Source of the DNA: Candidatus Rokuibacteriota bacterium
GTDB lineage: Bacteria; Methylomirabilota; Methylomirabilia; Rokubacteriales; CSP1-6
NCBI GenBank assembly: GCA_003221435.1
Contig: QHRS01000029.1
Location: 1-26,286 of the forward strand
Reading direction: 5' to 3'
Length of the DNA: 26,286 nucleotides
The position numbers and the translations under genes were made by a program. The notes under the pieces were generated by a model, which saw nothing but the letters and a program-made list of their open reading frames with translations, had not been told where the DNA came from and did no database searches. Below, piece after piece: positions 6,914-15,276 of this stretch. Each line of letters opens with the position of its first letter. Position 1 is the first letter of the stretch.

Positions 6914-9340
6914 TCAGACGGGCACCTCGGGCAGGAGCCCGACGTCCGCCAGGGTGTTGATGCGGGTCGCGGCGGCGACCGCGCGGGTCAGGTTGCGGAC
7001 CTCCTCGTGCTTCTCCTCTTCGGGAGCGCCGGTCGTGGCCATGAGGATCTTGGGATGCGTGGTCTTCCAGATCTGCTCGTTGTCGTTGAAGAGCTTCTCG
7101 TAGAGCTTCTCGCCCGGCCGGAGGCCCGTGAACACGATCCGGATGTCCCGGCCCGGCCGGAACCCGTAGAGCCGGATCAGCGCGTGAGCCATGTCCAGGA
7201 TCCGGACCGGCTTGCCCATGTCGAGGACGAAGACCTCGCCGCCCTTCCCCAACGTTGCCGCGTGCAGGATCAGCTGGACCGCTTCGGGGATGGTCATGAA
7301 CAGGCGGGTGGCATCGGGGTGCGTCACCGTCACCGGCCCGCCCCGCTCGATCTGCTCGCGGAACAGGGGGATCACGCTCCCGCTGCTCTCGAGCACGTTC
7401 CCGAAGCGCACCGTGCACAGGCGCGTGCCGCCGCCGTTCTGCAGGCCTTGCACGGCGAGCTCGGCGATGCGCTTGGTCATCCCCATCACGCTCACCGGCT
7501 CGACCGCCTTGTCGGTGGAGATCAGCACGAAGTGTCCGGCCCCGTGACGGATCGCGGCTTCGGCCACGGTCCGTGTCCCGAGCACGTTGGTCTTGTACGC
7601 CTCGCGGGCGTTGCGCTCCATCATGGGGACGTGCTTGTAGGCCGCGGCATGGAAGACGAACTCGGGCTGGAACTTCGCCATGACCTTGTCCACCCGCTGC
7701 GCGTCCGTGACGTCGCCGATCACCGGCTCGATTTCGGAGCCATAGCCGGCCAGGCGGAGCGCGCGCTCGATCTCGTAGAGGCTGTTCTCGTGCTTCTCGA
7801 ACAGGATCACGCGCGAGGGGTGGCACGCCGCGATCTGACGGGTGATCTCGGAGCCGATCGAGCCGCCGGCGCCCGTGATCATCACCGGGCGGTTCGCGAA
7901 CTGCGTCGCGAGATCGGTTCCGTCCGAGCGGATCGGCTCGCGGAACAGCAGGTCGTCGGCCTCGAAGCTTCGGGTCAGCTCGGGAATCTCCCGGCCGATC
8001 AGCACGTCGCGGAGGTCCGGCACGATGCGGAACGGCTTGCCCGACTTTCGGCAGCTGTCCACGATCTCCTCGCGCCGGTCGCCCGGGCCCGACGAGCAGG
8101 CGATGATGACCTCGTCGGGATCGCACTCCTGGAGGATCCTCTCCAGCTCGTCGCGGGTGCCGAGCACCGGCACGTTGTGGATCCGCATGCCCTTGAGGTT
8201 CGGGTCGCCGTTCACGAGGCCGATCACCCGGTAGTCCTTGAATCGGTTGTTCGCGATGTCGCGCAGCACGGGCTCCGTCGAATCCCCGCAGCCCACGACC
8301 AGAACCTTCTTCCGCAGCAGCGCCGCGTTCTTGACGGTCTCGTGGAAGCGACGCAGGATCCGGATCCCGCCGAGCAAGCAGTTGCACAACACCCAGTCGA
8401 GCACGATCACCGCTCGCGAGTAGGGGGAGAAGGCGTGGATCGTCGCGACCCCCAGCAGGATGGTGAGCGAGCTGAGCGTCGTGGTCGCCAGGATGCTCTC
8501 CAGGTCGCGCACGCCGGTGAACCTCCACACGCTGCGGAACAGACCGAAGGCCTGGGCCCAGATCATCCGGATCACGACGACGAGGCCCACCGTATGCAGG
8601 AACATCCGGAACTCGGTCGCCGGCACCGTTCCGTCGAAACGCAGCGCGAACGCTGCCACATTCGCGGCCGCGAACAGCATCGCCTGCAGGGCGGCGGTGA
8701 TCGCGACCCGGTGACGACCCATCGCGGCCAGCAGCCGGTCGAACGCCTTGTCGGGATAGATCAGGAAAACCAGCGTGGCCGTGATCAGCCTGAGGTCGTT
8801 CAGCAGGGAGGCATCGCGGGTGTAGTGCCGCGCCATCCGGATCTTGTCCGGAAGGACGACGTGGACGTAGGTCTCCTCCGGATCCCCGCTCTGGGCCAGG
8901 AGGTCGGACTCGTCCCGGTAGACGATGGACGCGACGTCCGTGATCCCGGGGCGTGCCTTGAGGATCGAGCGATAGTCCTGCGCGTACATCATGACGTACT
9001 GCTCGAGCTCGGGCCGCGAGCCGACCAGGCTCATGTCTCCGCACAGGACGTTCCAGAGCTGAGGCAGCTCGTCGATCTTGGTCTGCCGCAGGAAGTGTCC
9101 GACGCGCGTGATTCGCGGGTCGCGGCCCACCGTGATCCCAGGGCCGATCTCCGCGGCGTTGTGGACCATGGTGCGGAACTTGAACATGGGGAACGGCCTG
9201 AGGTACCGCCCCATGCGCCGCTGGCGGAAGAACACGGGGCCCGGGCTGTCGAGCCGGACCGCGACGGCCGCGATCAGGAAGATCGGGGCGAGCAGGATCA
9301 GGCCCGCTGCCGACAGCAGGAAGTCCAGCACCCTCTTCAT
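6914..9340 (-). CDS. Fused phosphoglycosyltransferase (PglC/WbaP type) and NDP-sugar 4,6-dehydratase (PglF/WbpM type)
   Basis: One 808-residue polypeptide carries two normally separate enzymes. Residues 1-200 are a bacterial sugar transferase: an N-terminal re-entrant helix (VLDFLLSAAGLILLAPIFL), SPGPVFFRQ, KFRTM, and the catalytic Asp-Glu pair (D90-E91) in KIDELPQLWNVL, then GDMSLVGSRPE. Residues about 210-330 are four membrane helices typical of WbpM/CapD. Residues 345-470 form a CoA-binding-like Rossmann domain (VLVVGCGDST). Residues 485-780 are the SDR dehydratase: NAD loop GAGGSIGSE (490-498), AAAYKHVPMME, STDKA (608-612) and MGMTKR (619-624), the Met variant of the YxxxK motif seen in long-form dehydratases. 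The likely role is UDP-HexNAc to 4-keto-6-deoxy sugar plus priming of undecaprenyl phosphate. Its ATG overlaps the aminotransferase stop by 4 bp. Confidence 0.9.
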   Translation of the reverse strand: MKRVLDFLLSAAGLILLAPIFLIAAVAVRLDSPGPVFFRQRRMGRYLRPFPMFKFRTMVHNAAEIGPGITVGRDPRITRVGHFLRQTKIDELPQLWNVLCGDMSLVGSRPELEQYVMMYAQDYRSILKARPGITDVASIVYRDESDLLAQSGDPEETYVHVVLPDKIRMARHYTRDASLLNDLRLITATLVFLIYPDKAFDRLLAAMGRHRVAITAALQAMLFAAANVAAFALRFDGTVPATEFRMFLHTVGLVVVIRMIWAQAFGLFRSVWRFTGVRDLESILATTTLSSLTILLGVATIHAFSPYSRAVIVLDWVLCNCLLGGIRILRRFHETVKNAALLRKKVLVVGCGDSTEPVLRDIANNRFKDYRVIGLVNGDPNLKGMRIHNVPVLGTRDELERILQECDPDEVIIACSSGPGDRREEIVDSCRKSGKPFRIVPDLRDVLIGREIPELTRSFEADDLLFREPIRSDGTDLATQFANRPVMITGAGGSIGSEITRQIAACHPSRVILFEKHENSLYEIERALRLAGYGSEIEPVIGDVTDAQRVDKVMAKFQPEFVFHAAAYKHVPMMERNAREAYKTNVLGTRTVAEAAIRHGAGHFVLISTDKAVEPVSVMGMTKRIAELAVQGLQNGGGTRLCTVRFGNVLESSGSVIPLFREQIERGGPVTVTHPDATRLFMTIPEAVQLILHAATLGKGGEVFVLDMGKPVRILDMAHALIRLYGFRPGRDIRIVFTGLRPGEKLYEKLFNDNEQIWKTTHPKILMATTGAPEEEKHEEVRNLTRAVAAATRINTLADVGLLPEVPV

Positions 9341-10521
9341 CGGCGGAAGGACTCCACCGTGTCCAGGACCGCGGCGATCACGTCCTCGACGTCTTCGTCG
9401 GTCATCTTCGCGTAGATCGGCAACGAGATGATGCGTTGAAACGCACCGAAGGCGTTCGGCAGGTCCCCGGCCGCGTAGCCGTACCGATCACGGTAGTAGG
9501 GCTGGATGTGAAGCGGGATGAAGTGGACCGAGACGCCGATCTTCCTGCGGCCCAGCTCGCGGATGAACTCGTCGCGATCGATCCGCAGCGCGTCCAGCTC
9601 GAGCTGGATGACGTAGAGGTGCCAGGCGTGGCTGAACTCGTCGGCAACCGCCGGCACGCGGAGCCCGTCGAGCCCGGCGAACGCCTCGTGGTAACGCCGC
9701 GCGATCAAGCTGCGCCGGGCGTGGAATTCGTCGCAGCGCCTGAGCTGGGGGATGCCGATCGCGGCGGCCACGTCGGACAGGTTGTACTTGAACCCCGGCG
9801 CGAGGATCTCGTAGGACCAGGAGCCCCCCTCCTGGTAGCGCTTCCATGCGTCCCGGCTCATCCCGTGGAGGTGCATGAGCCGGACACGCTGCGCGTATCC
9901 GTCGTCATCGGTCGCGACCATGCCCCCTTCGCCGGTCGTCACGTTCTTCGTGGCGTAGAAGCTGAAACAGGTGATGTCACCGATCGTCCCGATCAGGCGT
10001 CCCTTGTAACGGGTCGGGATGGCATGGGCGGCATCCTCGATCACCTTGATCCCGCGCCGTCTCGCGATCTCGAGGATGGCGTCCATGTCGCACGCCTGCC
10101 CGGCGAAGTGGACCGGCAGAACGGCCTTCGTCCGCGGGGTGATGCTCTTCTCCAGCGCGCGCGCGTCGAGATTGAGCGTGTCGGGCTCGCAGTCCACGAA
10201 CGTCGGACGCGCGCCCATGTGCTCCACCACGGCCGCGGTCGCAGTGAAGGTCATGGGGCTCGTGATCACCTCGTCCCCGGGACCCACCCCGATCGCCTCC
10301 AGCGCGAGGTGAAGCGCCGCCGTGCACGAGTTGACCGCCAGTGCGTGGCGGCACCCGATGGCCTCGGCGAACGCCTTCTCGAATTCCTTCACCTTGAAAC
10401 CAGTCGTCAGCCAGCCCGACCGTACGCACTCGACGACGGCGTCCACCTCTTCCTGCCCCACGAGCGGGGCGGCAAATGGCAGGAACTGCTCGCGGGTTCG
10501 AAGCGCCTTCGGCGTTGTCAT
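9337..10521 (-). CDS. DegT/DnrJ/EryC1/StrS-family PLP sugar aminotransferase (PglE-like)
   Basis: It converts a 4-keto sugar nucleotide to the 4-amino sugar, usually with glutamate as donor. The PLP lysine is K192 in FSFYATKNVTTGEGG. D163 in IEDAAHA stacks on the cofactor ring. SCTAALHLAL (65-74) binds the phosphate. The N-terminal signature PLVGQEEVDAVVECVRSGWL and the C-terminal VHFIPLHIQPYY are typical. The 394-residue length fits the family. It lies directly upstream of the dehydratase fusion with an ATGA overlap, so dehydratase and aminotransferase should act in sequence, as PglF and PglE do in bacillosamine synthesis. No PglD-type N-acetyltransferase is present in the window. ATG start at 10521. 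Confidence 0.93.
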   Translation of the reverse strand: MTTPKALRTREQFLPFAAPLVGQEEVDAVVECVRSGWLTTGFKVKEFEKAFAEAIGCRHALAVNSCTAALHLALEAIGVGPGDEVITSPMTFTATAAVVEHMGARPTFVDCEPDTLNLDARALEKSITPRTKAVLPVHFAGQACDMDAILEIARRRGIKVIEDAAHAIPTRYKGRLIGTIGDITCFSFYATKNVTTGEGGMVATDDDGYAQRVRLMHLHGMSRDAWKRYQEGGSWSYEILAPGFKYNLSDVAAAIGIPQLRRCDEFHARRSLIARRYHEAFAGLDGLRVPAVADEFSHAWHLYVIQLELDALRIDRDEFIRELGRRKIGVSVHFIPLHIQPYYRDRYGYAAGDLPNAFGAFQRIISLPIYAKMTDEDVEDVIAAVLDTVESFRR

Positions 10522-10555
10522 GTCGTCCTCTTCCTCCTTGGACCAGCTCTCACGT

Positions 10556-11827
10556 TCAGCGGCGCGTGTACGCGCCGTAGTAGTAGTAGAGCGGGTCCGC
10601 CAGGTCCATCCGAGCCTGGGTCAGGATCGCGCCCAGGATCTGGGATCCGTTCTTCTGCAGCTGCTCCTTGGCTCGCTGGATGATCTGCACATCGTACCCC
10701 TCGGCCTTCACCACCATCAGCACCCCGTCCATGAGCCGTCCGAGGGCCTCGGCCGGGCTCGCGACCGCCACGGGTGGCGAGTCGACGAGCACCACGTCGA
10801 ACATGGCGCTCAGATGGTTGAGCAACCCCTTGAACGCAGCGGCCGGGCTGCTCTCCCGGAAGTTGGTCGTCCGGGTGCCGGCCACCAGCACCTTCAGCTT
10901 CTCCTGGTCGGTATCCCTCAGGAAGGCGCTCATCTGGCTGGTCAGGAACGGCTGCTTGAGAAACGTGCCGAACTTGCCGCGCACGTGCGGGTCGATTCCG
11001 GTGCCGTCCGAGTATGCCATGTGCCGGCTCGCGTAGGCGGAGAGGGAGTCCTCGGCCGCCTCGATGAACGCGCACTTCGGGCGACGCAGCATCATGATGC
11101 TGCGGAGCCGCTCGTCGAACTGCGTGCGCAAAGCGTTGCGAACCGCCTCGTACTCGGCGAGTCCGAGACTCAGGAGGATGTCACCGAGCGGGCGCTGCAC
11201 CTCCCGCTGGGTGCGCAGCGCGGTCTCGAGTCGCTCGGCACCCAGCTGACCCTGGTTCGCCAGCAGCTGCCCGAGCCGCCGGTCCTCGGGCGGCTGGTCC
11301 TGGAGGATGCTGACCACCGCGCCCTTCTGCAGCATGATCGCGAACGCCTGATCGTCCTGGGCGACCGTCAGCCGCCCGCTCCGGCCTTCGACCGCCAGCA
11401 GCTCCAGCCAGTCTCCGAGGCCGAACTGCTGCGGGTCTTCCTTGCTCGGGTCGAAGCGGTAGATCTCCTCGAGCAGCTCTCCCAGCCCGCGCTGGTTCTC
11501 GAGGCCGAACAGAGAGTGCAGCGTCGGCCGCATCTGGTCGGTGTCGACCAGCACCACGCTGAGGTTGCCGCTCCTCGCCAGCGCGCGGCCGAGCCGGGCG
11601 GTGACGGTGGACTTGCCTTCGCCGGCTCCACTGCTCGTGATCAGCAGCCTGCGCTTGCCTTCGGCCACCAGCCGCAGCACTTCTCCCGCCAGCGGCTCGT
11701 ACGGGTCGCTCTCCATGCGATTCGTCGCCTTCGGCCTCGGCGAATCGCCGGCGCGGAGCGACGGCATCGGCTTCATGGGGGATTCGTTCGTGACCGCGAT
11801 GCGATGTGGTTTTTCCAGGATGCTCAT
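10556..11827 (-). CDS. BY-kinase-like (CpsD/Wzc-type) ATPase with inserted DUF4388/PATAN-like module
   Basis: Bacterial tyrosine kinases of this type phosphorylate their own C-terminal tyrosine cluster and pace EPS chain length together with a Wzz partner. The 423-residue protein has Walker A GAGEGKST (67-74), Walker A' VVLVDTDQMRP (91-101), Walker B VVLVDSPPV (345-353) and a C-terminal tyrosine cluster LYYYYGAY (413-420). Between A' and B, where a normal kinase continues directly into VLVAGTRTTNF (313-323), there are about 185 extra residues. Residues 125-180 look like DUF4388/PATAN (LGDWLELLAVEGRSGRLTV, then LQKGAVVSI). Residues 184-250 look like MshEN-type helical repeats (LGQLLANQGQLG, LGDILLSLGLAEYEAV). 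ATG start at 11827 overlaps the Wzz-like stop by ATGA. The frame stays open upstream to 13078, but only as a shadow. The kinase fold is strong; the insert assignment is moderate. Confidence 0.85.
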   Translation of the reverse strand: MSILEKPHRIAVTNESPMKPMPSLRAGDSPRPKATNRMESDPYEPLAGEVLRLVAEGKRRLLITSSGAGEGKSTVTARLGRALARSGNLSVVLVDTDQMRPTLHSLFGLENQRGLGELLEEIYRFDPSKEDPQQFGLGDWLELLAVEGRSGRLTVAQDDQAFAIMLQKGAVVSILQDQPPEDRRLGQLLANQGQLGAERLETALRTQREVQRPLGDILLSLGLAEYEAVRNALRTQFDERLRSIMMLRRPKCAFIEAAEDSLSAYASRHMAYSDGTGIDPHVRGKFGTFLKQPFLTSQMSAFLRDTDQEKLKVLVAGTRTTNFRESSPAAAFKGLLNHLSAMFDVVLVDSPPVAVASPAEALGRLMDGVLMVVKAEGYDVQIIQRAKEQLQKNGSQILGAILTQARMDLADPLYYYYGAYTRR

Positions 11828-13290
11828 GATTGGCTCCTCGGGATCATGCCGAGAATGGGGAGGTGGAGCACGTCCGTGAGGTCTTTCGGCGTCTTGATGG
11901 TGCGCCGCATGAACTCGAGCAGAAGCGCGAGGCCGATCCCGGCCGTCAGGCCCACGATCAGGCCCATCGCCACGTTCAACGCCGGCCGCGGACGCACCGG
12001 ACTCGATTCCAACGTCGCCTGCTCCACCACCGTCACAAGCGCCTGCTGGACATCGCCGCTGATCTCGAGCTCCTGAGCCTTCGCGATCAACAGCGCGTAG
12101 ATGTCGCGCTTCGACTTGAGCTCGCTCTCGAGCGCCGTGTACTTGCCGGCCTTGTCGTCGGTCGTGCGCAGCTCCCTCTCGGTCTGGCTCAGGGAGGCCT
12201 GCAGGCCGCTCTCGCGACCCTGGAGCATCGCGTATTCGCTCTCCAGCGCCCCCACCGCCTTGTGCAGCTCCGCCCGGATGTTGTCCTGCAGCGACTGGAG
12301 CTGGCTCTCCAGGATCATCAGCTTGGGATGCTTGGGCCGGTAGACCTCGCGCGCCCGGGCCAACTCGGTGCGGGTCTGGAGCAGGTCGCGCCACAAGCCC
12401 TGCAGGGTCTCGTTCTGCACCGGCAGCTCGTCCCACGCCATCAGGGTGTCCCGGAGGACCGACCGCACCAGCTTCATCCGCGCTTCGACCGCGAGACGCT
12501 CGGTCTTGGCGGTGATGTACGCCTCGTTCATGCGGCCCAGGGTTTCGTTCTGCTGCCTGAGCTTGCCTTCCAGCGCATTGAGGCCCAGCTCGTGCGAGCT
12601 GTACAGCACGCGCTCCGAGCCCTCGATCTCGCCCCGCAGCTCCTTGAGCTGGCGGTTCAGGAACTCCTGGCGACCCATGTCGGCGACCGACCGCTTGTTC
12701 GCCTCGTAGGCGACGAACCGGTGCGCGAGGGTGTCCGCGATCGCCTTGGCGACGCTCGGCACCCAGTGGTCCACCTGGATCTGGACGAGACGCGTGTCGT
12801 TGATCGGCTTGACCTGGGTGATCCCCAGCAGCCAGTCGATGTCGGCGCTCACTTCCGCGTCGGTGCGCGGGCCCGCAGCGCCCGACTCGGTCGCGCTCGC
12901 GACGCCCGCCCGCCCATGACCGAACATCCGGACGAACAGCGATCGCATCCCGTTGGTCCGCGGCGGCTCGGTCTGGAGATTGCCGCTGGCGCGCAGAGCC
13001 TGCACGACGTCCTTGAGCAGGGCGCGGTTCGTGATCAACTCCGCAGCGGTGTAGAGCGCGACGTTGTCCGAGTTCCATCCGTAGTTCGCGATCGCCTCAC
13101 CCGTGAGCGGCGACCGGTCGGCCTCCTTGCGGACCTCGATGCGGGTGGTTGCGCGGTACACCGGCTCCGTCAGCATGTTCAGGAGCAGCGCCGCCAGGAC
13201 ACAGCCGGCCAGCGTGCCCAGGATCAGGCGAAGCCTGCGGCGCAGCAGCAAGGTGTAGAACTTGAGCTCAAAATCCGGTGGTTGGAACAT
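11824..13290 (-). CDS. Wzz/GumC-type polysaccharide co-polymerase (chain-length determinant, GNVR domain)
   Basis: An inner-membrane periplasmic protein that sets chain length and bridges to the export channel. The 488-residue protein starts FQPPDFELKFYTLLLRRR, then the first membrane helix LILGTLAGCVLAALLLNML, the Wzz motif EPVYRATTRIEV, a long coiled coil (about residues 170-410), the GNVR-like YRPKHPKLMILESQL, and a second membrane helix ALNVAMGLIVGLTAGIGLALLLEF near the C-terminus, preceded by a Pro-rich SSPVRPRP. The frame also opens at a GTG at 13368 that would overlap the OPX gene. I prefer the ATG at 13290. A GTG one codon upstream (13293) is nearly as good, because GGAGG sits 10 nt before it. 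The kinase is a separate protein here, as in the Gram-positive CapA/CapB arrangement and unlike fused Wzc. Confidence 0.9.
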   Translation of the reverse strand: MFQPPDFELKFYTLLLRRRLRLILGTLAGCVLAALLLNMLTEPVYRATTRIEVRKEADRSPLTGEAIANYGWNSDNVALYTAAELITNRALLKDVVQALRASGNLQTEPPRTNGMRSLFVRMFGHGRAGVASATESGAAGPRTDAEVSADIDWLLGITQVKPINDTRLVQIQVDHWVPSVAKAIADTLAHRFVAYEANKRSVADMGRQEFLNRQLKELRGEIEGSERVLYSSHELGLNALEGKLRQQNETLGRMNEAYITAKTERLAVEARMKLVRSVLRDTLMAWDELPVQNETLQGLWRDLLQTRTELARAREVYRPKHPKLMILESQLQSLQDNIRAELHKAVGALESEYAMLQGRESGLQASLSQTERELRTTDDKAGKYTALESELKSKRDIYALLIAKAQELEISGDVQQALVTVVEQATLESSPVRPRPALNVAMGLIVGLTAGIGLALLLEFMRRTIKTPKDLTDVLHLPILGMIPRSQS

Positions 13291-13333
13291 CACGACAGAT
13301 CTGCCTCCGTTTCGTCCGGTTCCCGATGGTCCA

Positions 13334-13915
13334 CTAGAAACGCCGCCGGGGAATTTCCAGGCGGTCACCGCTCGCCAGCAGGGGATCCGGCTCCTTGCCC
13401 TGCCGAACTTTCAATAGGTCGATCATCGCGGTCCGGGACTGGCCGTCCACGACCCGCGTGAGCCTCACCGAGTGCAGCGCTGCGAAGTCGGTGAAGCCCC
13501 CGGCCTGCAGGCACGCGTGCAGGACCGTGAGGCCGTCCCGGACGCCGTAGGCGCCGGGTTGACGCACCTCGCCGGTCACGAACACCTGCCCCCCGTGCTC
13601 CTTCACAGCCACCAGAACCTGCGGATCCACGAAGTAGTCGCGCGCCAGCGTCGCCCGCAGCTGCCTCGCGATCTCATCGGTGGTCCAGCCCGCGACCTTG
13701 GTTTCGCCCAGCAACGGGCACGTGATCGTTCCAGACGACACGACGGTGGCCGTGAAGTCTTCCTGCTTCTCGCCCCCCGCGAAGACCGTGACCTGGAGGA
13801 CGTCCCCCAGCACCACCGGCGTCGCTGACGTCACAGACGGATCCGCGGACGCCACCCGCAAGAGCAGCGCCGACGCCAGAACCGTCAGGAGAATGAACCG
13901 CTTCGCACTCGACAT
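13334..13915 (-). CDS. Minimal Wza/OPX-type polysaccharide export protein (Poly_export + SLBB)
   Basis: Periplasmic/outer-membrane component of the EPS export channel. The 193-residue protein has an N-terminal signal peptide (RFILLTVLASALLLRVASA) without a lipobox Cys. It has a Poly_export domain (VLGDVLQVTVFAGGEKQEDF through VSSGTITCPLLGETKVAGWTTDEIARQL and DPQVLVAV). One SLBB-like domain follows (GQVFVTGEVRQPGAYGVRDGLTVLHACLQAGGF). It ends at RRRF with no room for the C-terminal membrane-spanning helix of E. coli Wza, so another protein, possibly the upstream barrel-like protein, may form the outer-membrane pore. ATG start with GAGG 9 nt upstream. It precedes the Wzz-like gene by about 43 bp. 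Confidence 0.88.
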   Translation of the reverse strand: MSSAKRFILLTVLASALLLRVASADPSVTSATPVVLGDVLQVTVFAGGEKQEDFTATVVSSGTITCPLLGETKVAGWTTDEIARQLRATLARDYFVDPQVLVAVKEHGGQVFVTGEVRQPGAYGVRDGLTVLHACLQAGGFTDFAALHSVRLTRVVDGQSRTAMIDLLKVRQGKEPDPLLASGDRLEIPRRRF

Positions 13916-13963
13916 GAGTCTTTACCTCGCTCCAGGACGCTTCAGAAATCGAAGCAGGGGGTC

Positions 13964-13986
13964 TGCCGGCGACTTCGCCGCCGGCA
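13964..13986 (-). other. Intercistronic hairpin directly after the barrel-protein stop codon
   Basis: Perfect 8-bp inverted repeat TGCCGGCG/CGCCGGCA (13964-13971 with 13979-13986) around a 7-nt loop, starting right after the TGA at 13987-13989 on the minus strand. There is no U-tract. A weaker 5-bp hairpin (GCTTC/GAAGC) follows near 13940-13956. It may stabilise the upstream transcript or attenuate transcription between the barrel gene and the export gene. Confidence 0.45.
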
Positions 13987-15276
13987 TCACTGCGCCCCCA
14001 TGGTGAGCCGGAGGCCCACCCGGTTGCGCTGAAACTCCCAGGAGGGCGCGCTCGGATCGCCGTCCTGGTTCACAAATGAATAGTCCAAACCTGCCCACAG
14101 CCACGGGAGAACGCTTCGCGACAGGCTCGCCCACACCCGGTTCGTGCGGAGCCAGGAGCTGTTCTGGAAGAACGAGCGGGTCTGCCCGAAGCTGCCCTCG
14201 ACGGTGAGGACGTAGGCGCTCATCAGCGTGTCCCGCGCCTCGAACGTCAGATACTTGGAAAGCGTGGCATCGTGAAAGCGGCCGCCCTCGGCCCCGAGGT
14301 CCTGCTCCCACCGAACCGCGAAGCGGCGGCGACGTGCGGGCACGGAGGCCTCGGCGAACCCCGTGGTTGCAACTTCCCGCATGAACCGGAAGCGCAGATC
14401 GAACGGCTGCCGCAGCGCTCCCCGCTCGGCGGTGGCCCCCGCGACCACCGCCAGGTCCCACGAGTTCGTCGTATGGACCGGGTCCCGAGTCGCAGCTGCA
14501 CCCACCTCGATTTCGCTCGAGAGCCCCGCGAAGTGGGTGCGGCGCATGCCGGCCGTCAGCGCCGTGGTGTTGAGCACGGGCCCATGGTCGATTCTCACGT
14601 CCCGGCCGCGGGCGCTCAGTGTCCCTTGCGTGTCGGGGCGCCGGAACGGGATCGCGGTCGCCTCCCAATTCTGCGAGAGGCCGTCGAGGTGCCCCGGCGA
14701 CTCGTAGGTGTGCGAGCGCACATCGTACCGGGTCTCGAGCCGCCACAGCTCGAGATTCGCGCCTCCGGTGGAGATCGCGCTCTCGGAGAAGGTCACGGGG
14801 ATCGCAGCCTTGTTCTCGAGCGGATCCCGCGAGCTCACGTATCCCGCGTTCGCCGAGAGATACGAGTGCGGCGCCGGGGACGCGATGAAGCGCATCGCCG
14901 CTTCGTCGCCCACCCAGACCGGGCCCGACACCCGCTGGTTCGAGTCGAAGCTCCGGACGCCCATGATCTCGAGGCTGTTCCCCACGCCCATGCGCGCCAA
15001 CGCGAGCCGGGGCGAGAGCCGCGCGATCCAACCCTCATCGGAGGAATTCGTGTTCGGCAGCTGATCCTGACGCACTTCGAGGTCGAGCCCGGGATTGACG
15101 GAGACCGGACCTGCGACTGCGCCGTGCGGCGTCCCGGCGGCCGCCAGCAAGCACAGGACGGCCAGGCTCGTGAATCTCGAGGCCGCCCGGGCCGGGAAGC
15201 GGCGCGTCCGTCCCGCGGTCGAACGACGGGATCGCGCGTGCTGCGAACGAAAGGGGTGGGTCACTTGGGGTTCCAT
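13987..15276 (-). CDS. Putative outer-membrane beta-barrel protein, first gene of the EPS operon
   Basis: I do not recognise a specific family. The 429-residue protein has an Arg-rich n-region (residues 1-35), then a hydrophobic signal (FTSLAVLCLLAAAGTPHGAVA), then alternating polar/hydrophobic strands rich in aromatic residues, Arg and Gly to the end (for example FDLRFRFMREVATTGF, VRWEQDL, GLDYSFVNQDG, FQRNRVGLRLTM). That pattern, without helices, suggests an outer-membrane barrel. Such proteins often sit beside Wza/Wzz genes, as with EpsL-like or Wzi-like proteins. It heads the minus-strand operon and may complete the outer-membrane exit that the short OPX protein lacks. ATG at 15276 has no clear ribosome binding site; GTG four codons later is an alternative. 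Confidence 0.75.
   Translation of the reverse strand: MEPQVTHPFRSQHARSRRSTAGRTRRFPARAASRFTSLAVLCLLAAAGTPHGAVAGPVSVNPGLDLEVRQDQLPNTNSSDEGWIARLSPRLALARMGVGNSLEIMGVRSFDSNQRVSGPVWVGDEAAMRFIASPAPHSYLSANAGYVSSRDPLENKAAIPVTFSESAISTGGANLELWRLETRYDVRSHTYESPGHLDGLSQNWEATAIPFRRPDTQGTLSARGRDVRIDHGPVLNTTALTAGMRRTHFAGLSSEIEVGAAATRDPVHTTNSWDLAVVAGATAERGALRQPFDLRFRFMREVATTGFAEASVPARRRRFAVRWEQDLGAEGGRFHDATLSKYLTFEARDTLMSAYVLTVEGSFGQTRSFFQNSSWLRTNRVWASLSRSVLPWLWAGLDYSFVNQDGDPSAPSWEFQRNRVGLRLTMGAQ

Noticed and set aside
6897..9044. Upstream extension of the O-antigen ligase frame (to 1163 residues)
   Set aside because: The extra part is an Arg-rich shadow of the transferase-dehydratase gene; the ligase has its own ATG and ribosome binding site at 6896.
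7007..9415. Plus-strand open frame of 802 residues opposite the transferase-dehydratase fusion
   Set aside because: His/Asp/Arg-rich antisense translation; the minus strand encodes two conserved enzyme domains.
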